Positions 46,636 through 58,600 of a stretch of 64,000 bases of DNA are shown piece after piece (within the stretch, counting starts at the first letter, position 1; each line of letters begins with the position of its first letter). The notes beneath the pieces were generated by a model. The model did not search any database. It was given only the letters and a program-made list of their open reading frames with translations, and was not told the DNA's origin. The DNA lies in the NCBI RefSeq assembly GCF_037392515.1, contig NC_090281.1, positions 54,352,753 to 54,416,752 on the forward strand, in the 5' to 3' direction. The position numbers and the translations under genes were made by a program. The DNA comes from Haliotis asinina (lineage: Eukaryota > Mollusca > Gastropoda > Lepetellida > Haliotidae).

Positions 46636-49600
46636 TCAATGTTTCTCATGTGGAACATCTGTACATTTAGAGGCATCCTCTTCATGTCCAGGGCTAACAT
46701 TTGGGTAAACCACCACTGACTCATGGATCCATTCCTGTGTCTCTTGTAGTTAAAATTAACTCCTAGATACAAGATTTGTGTGCCACATGAAACTGATATT
46801 TAAGTGTCCACGAAGCCGTCCTTTCCATCACAAAGATGCCGGACAGCGTTCGCTTGTGTGATATAAATATTATTCTTCTTGCAAACTTGTTCCTAATCAA
46901 TGGGACGGGATGCCTTGTTGTTGATATTTGCCTACCAAACAGTTTGTTGTATGTGAGTTGTGTGTTTGTAACTTACATTCTGATTTGTACTTTAGCTGTA
47001 GGAGTGTAGCCAATCAAACTGGCAAGAAGACATCATTAAATGCAACTGTGACAGCTACAGGAATTGATCCAAGGGTTAGTAAAGCTTTTCCTGAACTTCA
47101 GGCCCAGGAGATAAAGGGGATGGGATGTTTGCCTAAACGACTACCAGTATATTTTGACGAGTGTAGCACTTTTGTTTCAACACATTTAAAAAGCAGTGTT
47201 TCCACAGGGTGTTGAACAGCTGGTCACCATATATATGCACAAAATCTTCTGATCACAGTCTGGATTAAATTTCCATCATTAACTAGGTTTTAGTTTTGAA
47301 GACTGATTGCCACATGAACTTGAATAATTATTTTGTCCCTTACTGTTGTTTTTTGTGTCATCCTCAGTTGTCAAAACCTTATGTCTTCCTTAAAAATATT
47401 GGAGAGTGTTTTCTGCTCTCTGCTTGCCATTTCGACAAACGTATGATATTTAAGCGATATGGTAATATTGTTATTCTCTGAGGCAACAGTAATTATAGTG
47501 ACATTTTTAGGTACAAAATACAGCGATCATTTCCAAATGACTGTCAAACTGACCAATCACTTTGAACGTAGTTTAATGAATTTAAAAGAAAACCTTAGCT
47601 GACATGAAAATTCATTATAGCCGATTCTGTTCCTAGAAGATTATTTGAGCAATTCCATTTTAATTTCGGTAACATTTTGAGCAGGGGCAAAAGACAGTTT
47701 GGATATTTTATTGGACATGGTAACCAATAGCCTTCAAGTACTGGGCAATTTTTACTGGCCAAAATCCTGTATATACTGGAGAACGGAAACGCTGAAACTT
47801 GTTAATTTCATACTAAATATCTGCGTTCATGCAGTTCTTAAAGTGGATTGAGGTCATCTGTTGACAGGATTTGCTTGGGCTGGAAAAGTTAACTTGAGCT
47901 TCACACAACTTAAAATGGTCTTTCTCTCATCTAATTTAGCTCCTTCACAATGGTTTTACCAACACCTCTTGCTTTTGACATGCCACTGATACCAGCAAAA
48001 GCTGATTAAATATGCTTTATTTCATTTAGCATATATGAACATCTGAATAATATTGATTAATCAGTCGATATAAAAATCAGTAGTAAACTTCAGATCCTTT
48101 TAACTGATCTAATACTGAAGGTATGTAAATCTGTGCGTAACTGTTTGGAGTCTACAACATCTGCTCTCAGCATCAACTGGACTAGAGGATGCTTCTCCTT
48201 CACGGCATCATGTCAGTGGAACTGCTTTCCTCTTGAACTGTGCACTTCTCTAAGATGACCAAATGATGATGAAGATAGTGAAGCTAGTTCACAGGAATCT
48301 TTGTAAGGAAACATGGTGGGTCTGGATTTGGATTTGGGCATATTCCTGAAGGGAAGGACTCATGTAAAATTCTTTCTGGTGATGTTGTATGGAGGGTCTT
48401 CAATTAATACCTTAACATGATATCCCAAACTCATATTGACTCACAATTAGGGTGAGCTGGATGGAACCGTTACCAGTGGCTTGTACGATGTTTGTGTCTT
48501 GTTAAGGATGAATGTCACATCCATGTTGGCTGTTGGCTGCTGATCTGGTGACTGGTACGGCCTTGGTATGGGATGCTGATGTGATGGGGGCGGGTCTAAA
48601 CTGTAAACAGGATATTTTTGCTGGGTTTCCTCTGTTTTTCAAATTGTTTTCTTACCCATATGTTTGGGATATATATCCACTGATGGTGATAGAAGTAGAT
48701 TTCAATGCCAAGACTCAGGATTGCTGATGGCTAGGGATAATCAGGTGAGGATGGCAGGTATGGTTTGTTTGATCTGTAGATAGTAATTGGACAGGTATTG
48801 CTTGCAATGGTCTGTGTGGATGGATTTACTGTAGACAGTAATGTAGAATCAACTAAGAGACCTCCCAATCCATTCCTTGTCTCTTTTTAACAAAGAGTTA
48901 ATGTACAGCAGTAGTACATTATGCTCTTACTTCAGTATATAATATATGACAGAATTTGCGTTTGGTAACATTTGTTTCAGCAAGATAAACTTTATTGATC
49001 ATTTTGGAAACCCACTTTTAATGGAATATGACCTGACTGCTACTTTGAATGTACATGTTGCAATTGTACCAAATCCATATCCTAATTGTAAATAGTACCT
49101 CATAGTTTATATATGTTTTCAGAGACCAACAAAAGAGGAAACAAAATGACTGAACGAAACAGTTTTGTTGGATTGCTTTACAAAGAGTGTAAATAAATGA
49201 AACTATGACATCATTGCTGTTAATTAGAAATTATGCATGATACATTGTAAACTGTTCACTGGTCACAAGGGGAACATGTGTTGGTGTACCTTCAATGTTT
49301 TTTATGTTCCCTGAGCCCGGGGGTACAAACATCTAGGGTACATCAACTCATGGGGTCCGAGGGACCTGTGAACAACATATTTATCTTACCGAACACCTCA
49401 ATGTTAACTATTTATTGTTTGAAGCACGGGTCCAAATGTTTTGTAGCCATTGTCAGATTTTGCAGACGACATGAATAACAGATTTAGTGTTATTTTTCTT
49501 CCATCAAATTGCATTTGCAAGACATCAGTAAACTCGGACGATCAAAAAACGACATTTATGTGTGAGATAATTTGATAATGTGACATTTTCATATTTTCGT

Positions 49601-50134
49601 TTCTTTTTCATTCACATAAGTAAGTAAATAAGTAAGTAAGTAAATGATTTACAGTAATTGATCTAATACAATCACACGTATATAGCCAAGTTATATTTTG
49701 CATGCAATATTTTACCTTCACTAGTTGAGGCACTGAACTCAGATACGACCTTGTATATTCACTTGTGATATGTGTACATATCTGTGACTGTGATATTTAC
49801 AAGAATCGTTAGTTTTATTGAATGAAATACCTCAAAAGTAGATCCTTAGGTATGCTTGATCTTACTGGTAATAAATTCTGTCTTGACTGAAGATGCCAGC
49901 ATTGTAAAGTAAGCTTTAGCATTTCATTTGCTAATGTGAAGGTGTGTTTCTAGTTTCAAGTTTCTCAAACTCCGCAAAGTTAACTAGTGAGTAATCCTCC
50001 TCAAATCACCGATTTGTAAGTGTAAATTTCTTAAACTTTTGTCTGGGAATGAAGCATTGTCCTGGGCCGTATTTGGTTTTATGTTTTATTTGTACATGTA
50101 CATATTTTTGATAACTCCCTGGGGCTAAGTATTT

Positions 50135-50190
50135 GTTGTTTAATGCCATACTCTGCAATATTCCAGCTAGATGGATGTGGTCTGTAAATG
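50135..50190 (-). repeat. SINE 3' end fragment
   Basis: Minus-strand tail: TTTAATGCCATACTCTGCAA, then TATTCCAGCTAGATGG and GGTCTGTAAA. Only the 3' end of the family is present. Confidence 0.55.
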
Positions 50191-51564
50191 TTTATGCTAT
50201 GTATGTGGCACATCACTATGTCTTTGTATCTCTGGCTTGTTTCATGTGTGTTCCATTTTAAGATCAATTAAAGTTAAAGAGAAAGCACTGTTTGATGCCT
50301 GTGTCCATAATTAGAGAATGAAAATGAGAAGTTCGTGTTATAATCCCAAAAATTAATTTCCTACACCAGGCCAAGATTTTGGTTTTCTTCTGTTTCTGAT
50401 ATTCCTTTACATTAGTGTAAACTTTCATATTTTTTTTTATATTGATAGTGAATGATAAAATATTGAAAAGAAACCAAACACCTTCCTGTCACTTTCACTA
50501 TGAATGATTTATTTACAACACTGAAATGGAAATGTGTTGAAATTGTATTTTATGCATATCAACATGGTGAATTTTAAGAGGAAACAAAAGAATATATTTT
50601 AATTTTTACTTTATACAAAATTTTTCAGTATCTAGTTAGACAATAACTGTTACATTAGAAACTGAGATGTTTTTACAGGGTACAAAAATGGTAGAGTTAC
50701 GTTGGAAAACAAAGAGAATTGAAGTATGTAAGTATGCAAGATCACAACCATATCATTCACATCGTAGTATTAACTAATGCTACACGAAGCGTTATCAAGT
50801 ACAACGATCCAAGTTTGATGAGATTTGGAGGATATCTACTTAGATGGGTCTTTTGTTGCCTTTCCTGCACAATACTACAAAACATTTGATAGGGCTATGT
50901 ATATTACCATTATTCTGTCATATTCCCAACTGCTTACTCATATGCATATGTAAACTCCATCAGAGGGTGGGTACCTGGTAGTACCATCGATTGAGAGCCA
51001 TACTATCTTGGTCACCTTATGCATACCACAGTTTTCATCTGCTAAGGTTTTTACTTAAGACGACATGGAATTAGCATGTTTGCAGTAAAGCTGGAGAAAT
51101 GTGCATTCTTATTGGCTGATGTTTTCAGATCCTTGCATAGTAGCATTGAGCATGGGGTTCCAGTTTTAACAAGATGGTGATGAACATATCTTTTAATTTG
51201 TGATACACACAAGGAATATAAAGGTCAGATGCATGTGTTCTCCTGCAGTCTGACTTTTACACTTTTGACAGTTTCAGTACATGTTGTATGCATGACCATA
51301 TCAATAAATCTAGTAATTGATATCGTGTGATAAATAGTCAGGCTAAACTGAATAGTTACCAGGTTTGTATCCTAATATATATAAATGTTAGCACTATTAT
51401 GCAAGACTGGTTGATGTATTTACTCTTTGCATGTTGGAAAAGCAATAAAGTTCAGTTTGTGTGCCAATGCATTGTCTTGTGTTAACACTGTATTCTGTAA
51501 TGTCACCAATTCTAGTCAGAATAGGTACCAGTGACTCATACCTGTTACAGGAACTGACATGTCA

Positions 51565-51726
51565 GGAGCGATGGGGTAGCCTAATGGTTAAAGCGTTCGC
51601 TCGTCACGCCAAAGACCCGGGTTCGATTCCCCACATGGGTACAATGTATGAAGGCCATTTTCTGGTGTCCCCCACCGCAATATTGCTGGAATACTGTAAA
51701 AAAAGTGGCCTAAAACTAAACTCACT
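51565..51726 (+). repeat. tRNA-derived SINE with 7-bp flanking repeat
   Basis: The head is clearly tRNA-like: GGTAGCCTAATGGTTAAAGC holds an A box and GGGTTCGATTCCC a B box. The body is ACATGGGTACAATGTATGAA, and the 3' part, CAATATTGCTGGAATACTG to AAACTCACTC, is shared with the other SINE family. CATGTCA flanks the element (51558-51564, 51727-51733). Confidence 0.85.
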
Positions 51727-51743
51727 CATGTCAATATCACCTG

Positions 51744-52020
51744 TGAGTGAGTGAGTGTGAGTGACTTCAGTTTTACGCCACACTCAGCTATATTCCAGCT
51801 ATAGGGCGGCGGTCTGTATATAACAGAGTCTGGACCAGACAATCCAGTGATCAGCAGCATGAGCACTGACCTGTGCAAACGGGAACCGATGATATGTGTC
51901 AACCAACTCAGTAAGTGTGACCACCCGATCCCATTAGTTGTCTCTTATGACAAGCATAGTCGCCTTTTATGGCAAGCATTGGTTGGTGAAGGCCTTTTCT
52001 ACTCTGGACCCTCACAGGTC
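51744..52020 (-). repeat. Near full-length SINE, abalone-type family
   Basis: Minus orientation: GTGAGTGAGTG tail, then TTTTACGCCACACTCAGCTA, GACCAGACAATCCAGTGATC and GGACCCTCACAGGTC. Confidence 0.85.
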
Positions 52021-52662
52021 AGATCACCTGTGAAGTTTTCAGTCACTAGTTTGACTGTGACTTGACTGATTGTGTATCTTCTTACCCATGTGATATGAAA
52101 TGCTGCTTATGCTTTCAGTCACTGGTTTGACTGTGACTTGGGGTCATTCTTTAACCACAGGTTAGGAGTGTCAATGAAAGCAGCATGAGTGATTTCATGA
52201 TTACAGAAACAAGAACCTTTTGATCCCTCACAACCAGGCGTTTGTTTGATATTCTACTTTAGTTGATTCAACATGCTGTGTAATGGCTGATGCTAATTAT
52301 CAAGGTGCTGTGGGGAGGAGAAAGTACAGACTGATTATATATCTTCCTTTCATGATTTGTTGGTTTGTTTGTCATTTATTGTCAACAACATTCCAGTTCT
52401 GTATTGTTGGCCTTAATCCCAAGCCTGACACCATGACTGTCAGTCTACATAACTGGGATACAATGACAGGTTTTAACCATGTCAAAGAGCCCTACTACCA
52501 CATCCAGTTACTTAACCCTTAGGACAAGGGTGGGTTGCAAAAGGGTGGGTTATTCCAATGAAGTCTGATTATCCTTCACTAAAGCTCTTGGAATGCTGAT
52601 ACTTTCAGAATACCATCACCATAGTGACAACACAAAAACCAAGGAAAAAAACAAAACAAATA

Positions 52663-52668
52663 TTTATT
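52663..52668 (-). terminator. ALG8: AATAAA poly(A) signal of ALG8
   Basis: AATAAA on the minus strand begins 17 nt after the ALG8 stop codon, predicting a very short 3' UTR if used. Confidence 0.6.
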
Positions 52669-52684
52669 AACATTTGCATACATA

Positions 52685-55600
52685 TTAACTGCTTTTCTGT
52701 TTTTTTGGTCTATCAGAGAGTGTAAGCCAGTAAAATTTAAGCCAGCAGTATGTGACGCCTATTGCGCAATAAACAGATGTCAATAGCAGAGGGACAAAAG
52801 GGAGTCTCTGTGACAGGCCCAGTGCATGGTGGCCAATACTGTTGTACATTTCAAGAGGAACAATTCCAAGCAGGTAAAGGCTCTCCAGGGTGGACAACAG
52901 GGGCAAGGCAGTTGGCCGAGCCGGGATACTGAAACACCAGGAATTATGGAGTGAGTGAGGGAGAGTGTTTTTGGTCTCTTTTGTCAAATCATGAGTATAC
53001 CATAACAGACAGTTATTACAGGATGTTTGGGATAGTTATACAGTGCACATGTCCATGCAACTATTGCTTGCTCAAGGTGCTGGTATTTGTTTTCCTCTCT
53101 CATTGGATGTCCGTCTCAGCATCATATAGTACTACAAATCTCAACTCCCTGGGGAGTATACAACTCTTGCTGTCACTAGGCGCCCCAAGTTTTATTGTGG
53201 CTCTCTCATCCTATCGATGTACCAAATTCACAGCTGGGTAGACTGGGACACAGAGTCATGGTGAGTGTGAATTTTGTTTTGCGCCACACTCAGGAATATT
53301 ACATATTCCAGCTATATGGTGGCTGTCTGTAAATAGTCAACTCAGGACCAGACTATCAAGTGATCAATAGCATGAGCATCAATCTACACAAATGGGATAT
53401 CATAACATGTGTCAACCAACTCAGCAGACCTAACAACGCAATCCCATTAGTCACCTCTTACAAGAGGCATGGGTTTCTGATGACCAATCCCAACCCGAAT
53501 TATCAGGTTTGCCATATAGACAACAATCAAAATGCAAACATTCAATCCTCTGAGAAGATTGTCTATCCACTAGGCCACAAATACAGTCTTTCTACAGGCA
53601 CCTTTTCCCTTAACAGGAAGCCTCAGGACATATGGTTCACAACTTACCCATGAATCCTTCCCAGACTTGTGAAGGCATAAAAGCTATATAGTGCCAGTAG
53701 AAGTATTTTTATTGGTGTTTCTGAAACAAAAGGTATTACATTATACAAACGAGTGCATTGCAGCTTGTCAGCTCAATGTAGAACACAAGCTTCAAGTGAT
53801 GCAGGTCTCTTGACTGAAATCCATAAGTAAGTGAGTGAGTGAGGTTAGTTTTACACCACACTCGGTAATATTCTACCTATATGATGGCTGTCTGTAAATA
53901 ATCAAGTCTGGACAATCCAGGGATCAACAGCATGAGCATCAGTCTGCGCATTTGGGAACCAACTCTGCAACTCTCTAGCCAAGACTGAACAGCCAACCTT
54001 TGTCAGTATTCATATAACAGGTACTGCAAGCAACTCTGAGCGTGACAGCACACTGAAATGATTAAACAAGAAGAGGTTCAGTGTTGTGTGTGACAGCTGT
54101 ACTTACCAAACTGAGTAAACAGAAGGGGAAATAATGAGTATCCACCAATGGTTGATAAAATAAGAAATATCTGAGCTTCTTTCTTCCTCTCCATTGACAA
54201 CAATCTGAAAGAACAGTGTTATATGCTTAACATTCTTGCGATACTCATTTCAACATATTGAAATGCTAACTTCAATATGCTCAAAATAATTGCTTCAGTT
54301 CAACATATTGTCTGTGTGTCTGTCTGTGTGTCTGTCTGTGTGTCTGGACTAGATCTGATCTAATCCCCACTTTATTACCAGAAGTTGAGTAATGACTTGT
54401 ACCACACTTACATCAGTGGGATGAGGATGAGCAAGATGGCCTTTTCATGAACGTGCCAGCCGAACATGAAGGAGGCAAAGGCACACAGCGTAAGACAGCG
54501 GAGGAAACTGAGAGTCCCTCGTGGGTTGTACCAGAGTTTCATCATAGAAGGCTGAAACAGGAGGATATAGTGATTAAGTGAGTGAGTGAGTGAGTGAGCA
54601 ATACTCCAGCAATATCACAGCAAGGGACACCTGAAATGGGCTTCACATATTGTACCCATATGGGGAATCAAACCCGGGTATTCAGCATGATGGGCAAACA
54701 CTTTAACCACTAGGCTACCCCACTGCCCTAGGAGGCAACAGAGTGGCAGTAGTCTTGTTGTACAATATATGTCTACTATCCTTAACTGTCAAGGTGACAT
54801 ATCTGTGTTATTTCTGTCATTGTAAGGATATTTCAAATATATTTTCAGATAATTTCATTGTATTTAACCCCCCAAAGCACTTCTTTTGCATTTTCTTATT
54901 TGATAGAGGAATCAGGAGCAAGAATATTGAGACTGTTCATGAAAATGTAAGTAAAGTTGAAACATATGGCACTGTTTATACTAAGTGGTGCCTTACCATC
55001 ATAGCGATATGTGTGAGCACCATAGTGGCCAGTGGGGTACAGATAAAGATTATAATTTTTATAAATCTGTGTTGCTATGCTAATTTGTGGTGAAAGAAAT
55101 ATTTGTTTCTGTATCCGAAATGATTGCAGCCTTTATCCACTGACAACACCACACATAACAATATCCATACATAGGGGAACAATAATAATTCTTATGAGGA
55201 TGACAGAGGGTGCTGGTCAATGTGGGATAAAATGAAAAATGAGACATATCCCTTCCTCTGCTCAAGTCAACTATGAAAGTATATCAAGCAACTGGAAGGA
55301 AGAATATTGAAATTGTTCATGAAAATTTATGTAACGTCAAATAACTGGCACTGTTTATACTAAGTGGTGCCTTACCATCATAGCGATAAGTGTGAGCACC
55401 ATGGTGGCCAGTGGGGTCACAGAGGGCAGTATCGTATGTTGGAACTCCTGTACAAGACCACCGGTCATCGCTGCCGACCCCATAGCATCTGGTTGGACTA
55501 CCTTCAACCGCACACCTGGATACAGCAAGACACAGACACAGTAACACACAGTGAGACATAATGAGAGATACTGAGACACGAGACTGACAATAACCACAAA

Positions 55601-58600
55601 TATATCTACAACAGCATATTGACTCTCCACTCCCATCTACTGTATCTGCAGCAGAAAGTTCCCATTTTCATATGCCTCCTCCTGTCTACTGTATGTCCGC
55701 CAGAGGATGTGCCCCTCCCACCTCTGCTCCTGTCTACTGTATGTACGCCAGAGGATGTGCCCCTCCCACCTCTGCTCCTGTCTACTGAATGTCCGCCAGA
55801 GGATGTGCCCCTCCCACCTCTGCTCCTGTCTACTGAATGTCCGCCAGAGGATGTGCCCCTCCCACCTCTGCTCCTGTCTACTGTATGTACGCCAGAGGAT
55901 GTGCCCCTCCCACCTCTGCTCCTGTCTACTGAATGTCCGCCAGAGGATGTGCCCCTCCCACCTCTGCTCCTGTCTACTGTATGTACGCCAGAGGATGTGC
56001 CCCTCCCACCTCTGCTCCTGTCTACTGTATGTACGCCAGAGGATGTGCCCCTCCCACCTCTGCTCCTGTCTACTGTATGTCCGCCAGAGGATGTGCCCCT
56101 TCCACCTCTGCTCCTGTCTACTGTATGTCCGCCAGAGGATGTGCCCCTCCCACCTCTGCTCCTGTCTACTGTATGTACGCTAGAGGATGTGCCCCTCCCA
56201 CCTCTGCTCCTGTCTACTGTATGTACGCCAGAGGATGTGCCCCTCCCACCTCTGCTCCTGTCTACTGTATGTACGCCAGAGGATGTGCCCCTCCCACCTC
56301 TGCTCCTGTCTACTGTATGTATGCCAGAGGATGTGCCCCTCCCACCTCTGCTCCTGTCTACTGTATGTCCGCCAGAGGATGTGCCCCTCCCACCTCTGCT
56401 CCTGTCTACTGTGCCTGCCCTGGGAATCCCCTCCCTCTCTCTCAGCTCCTGTCTATTGTACCTGCAATGGTTGCAGCTTTGTCAGCAACATTGTAGAGAG
56501 CCCAGAAGTTTGGTGCCCAGTAGGCATGGCACAGACCTCGCTTGAATGGGAACAGTCGGGACAAGACCTGCGGCAGCTGGCCCTGGCGGAAATGAATGAC
56601 TGTCAGTGTGATGTACATGGGGAAAATACATACAGGTGGGTGAACCAGCTGTAACACCACCTTGAACTGAGCATTCCAGATATATACTAACAGAAACAAA
56701 TAAGAGAACACAAGAAAGTACAAGTGTTCCTATTGTAATTTCCAGAATTTCACTCACAGTGGAATATAATCCTTGTGAAGAAACTTGGAAAAGAATAAAG
56801 AAACACCTGTATATTCATGTGTTCCCTTATTTGTTTCCATGAGTATATCATAGTATGCCAGATTGATACTGGAGGGAAACCAAAGAGATGCAGATCTTAG
56901 ATGTTTACCACTTTATCTGAGAAGCCACAAGGAAAGGTTTGGTGATGAATCACTTAGAATAACAATCAAGATGAAACTGGACATCCAACCCTCACCTATA
57001 ACATCTTGAACTTTTCTAATCCACATTCCTCAAAAACCAGTAAACACAGAAAACTTACCAATCTCGTTTCTCTGTTTAACAGTTTAGGCATCAAAACAAC
57101 ACCTGCTTAACCTCATTGATAAAATGAGAGATGCAATGGTAATACAAAGATATATGTTAATTGTATAATTATAGTTTCTATCTTATGAATACACACTGAC
57201 ATTTAGAAAGCGGTCAAATGTAACATATATTATATCTGAGATTAAGGTCTCAGTTAAGAACAAATTCTATTAATAGCACTCTCACTTCTTTTTTTGTGGA
57301 GGCTGATGTCTCAGCACAACATTTTCAGTAAAGTCTCACCATGTATATGAAAGGTCCGAATGATATCCCAAAGACTGACATGACCGTAAAACCTAGACTG
57401 AAGAGTTTGATGATGGAGAACGATCTCCACTGTATTGTCCCATCTGAAACAATAAACGAATGGTCCATGTAAGCTATCATTCACATGTTCCAGGTAAGCT
57501 GTCATTTAGATGAATGCCAAAGTGTGATAACTTGGATAACTTCATGTAATTTATAGCATTTGCAAGGATCAATGCTCAGGGTGTCAATCACTGGATCATC
57601 CAACCCAGCTGCATAAATGTATACTATTATCATATAGACTGAATACTGCAGAACACACCATTAAATATAACACAAAACAAACACATCATATCACTTGACT
57701 AATTATATAATCACTGACGTCTACTCCCAATTCACACACATAATTGACCTTGACCTTAAATTACCTGGGGCACTCCTGAAGCAGTAGCAGCGCAGGAGGT
57801 AGACGAAGTATGCAGGAGCGATATACAGGTAGATGTGCTTCAAGTTGAGCAGTACAGTAAACCAAAAGGCACTAGAGATGTTTCTGCCCTGAAAAGATGA
57901 GATAATATTTGGAAAGTTGCACAAAACAAAACTGATTTAGACTGAGAATCTTTGCCTGCTCTTTTGTGCTTCTGCTTGTCCCCATCTAAAATTTGGATCT
58001 GGGATAATTATTTTTTGAACGAGTTATCATACTTTACTATCAAATGAAACTGATACCTATAAATTTTAATCCAGTTTTACCATCTCTTTAATACCAATCT
58101 CTGATTTCAGCCACTTAATTAATACCTGAAGTACAAAACTAGTTATCTCAAACCAATCCATACAAATAGGAAGTAATTGTTATGAATGAAGATTTGACAG
58201 ATGGCAAATAATTTATGAGAATTTACGATTTATTTATATAATTTATGAATAATTTATCAATCATTAGGGTATGTTGCATCATATAGTTTACCTCATGCAG
58301 TCGCACAATAGACAAAAGCAGCACACCAGTCAGGAAGCCATTGTACTGGAAATGTATGTCTGGGTGGTTAAGTCAAAACAAAAGCCCATCTTTCAGTGAA
58401 AGTACAGAGAAAGATTATAATTTTTATAAATCTGTGTTGCTATGCTAATTTGTGGTGAAAGAAATATTTGTTTCTGTATCTGAAATGATTGCAGTCTTTA
58501 TCCACTGACAACACCACACATAAAAATATCCATACATAGGGGAATGAGCCTGTTGTAATGTAATTCTTATGAGGATGACAGAGGGTGCTGGTCAATGTGG

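Larger units (their letters stand above)
46636..52684. other. Nocturnin 3' flank and intergenic region
   Basis: No second gene is supported. The first clear AATAAA after the nocturnin stop is at 49192-49197 and another is at 51444-51449, so the 3' UTR could be long or use a variant signal. A short GTAA-type repeat lies at 49618-49645. SINE copies are listed separately. Frames such as 46928-47215 have no recognisable content. Confidence 0.45.

Noticed and set aside
46928-47215. 95-codon frame after nocturnin
   Set aside because: Lies in the likely 3' UTR, with no motif and no splice sites linking it to a gene.
55619-56654. Three overlapping plus-strand frames of 155-308 codons
   Set aside because: All come from a 48-bp unit without stops, so every frame is open. 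They lie antisense within ALG8 intron 8 and exon 8.
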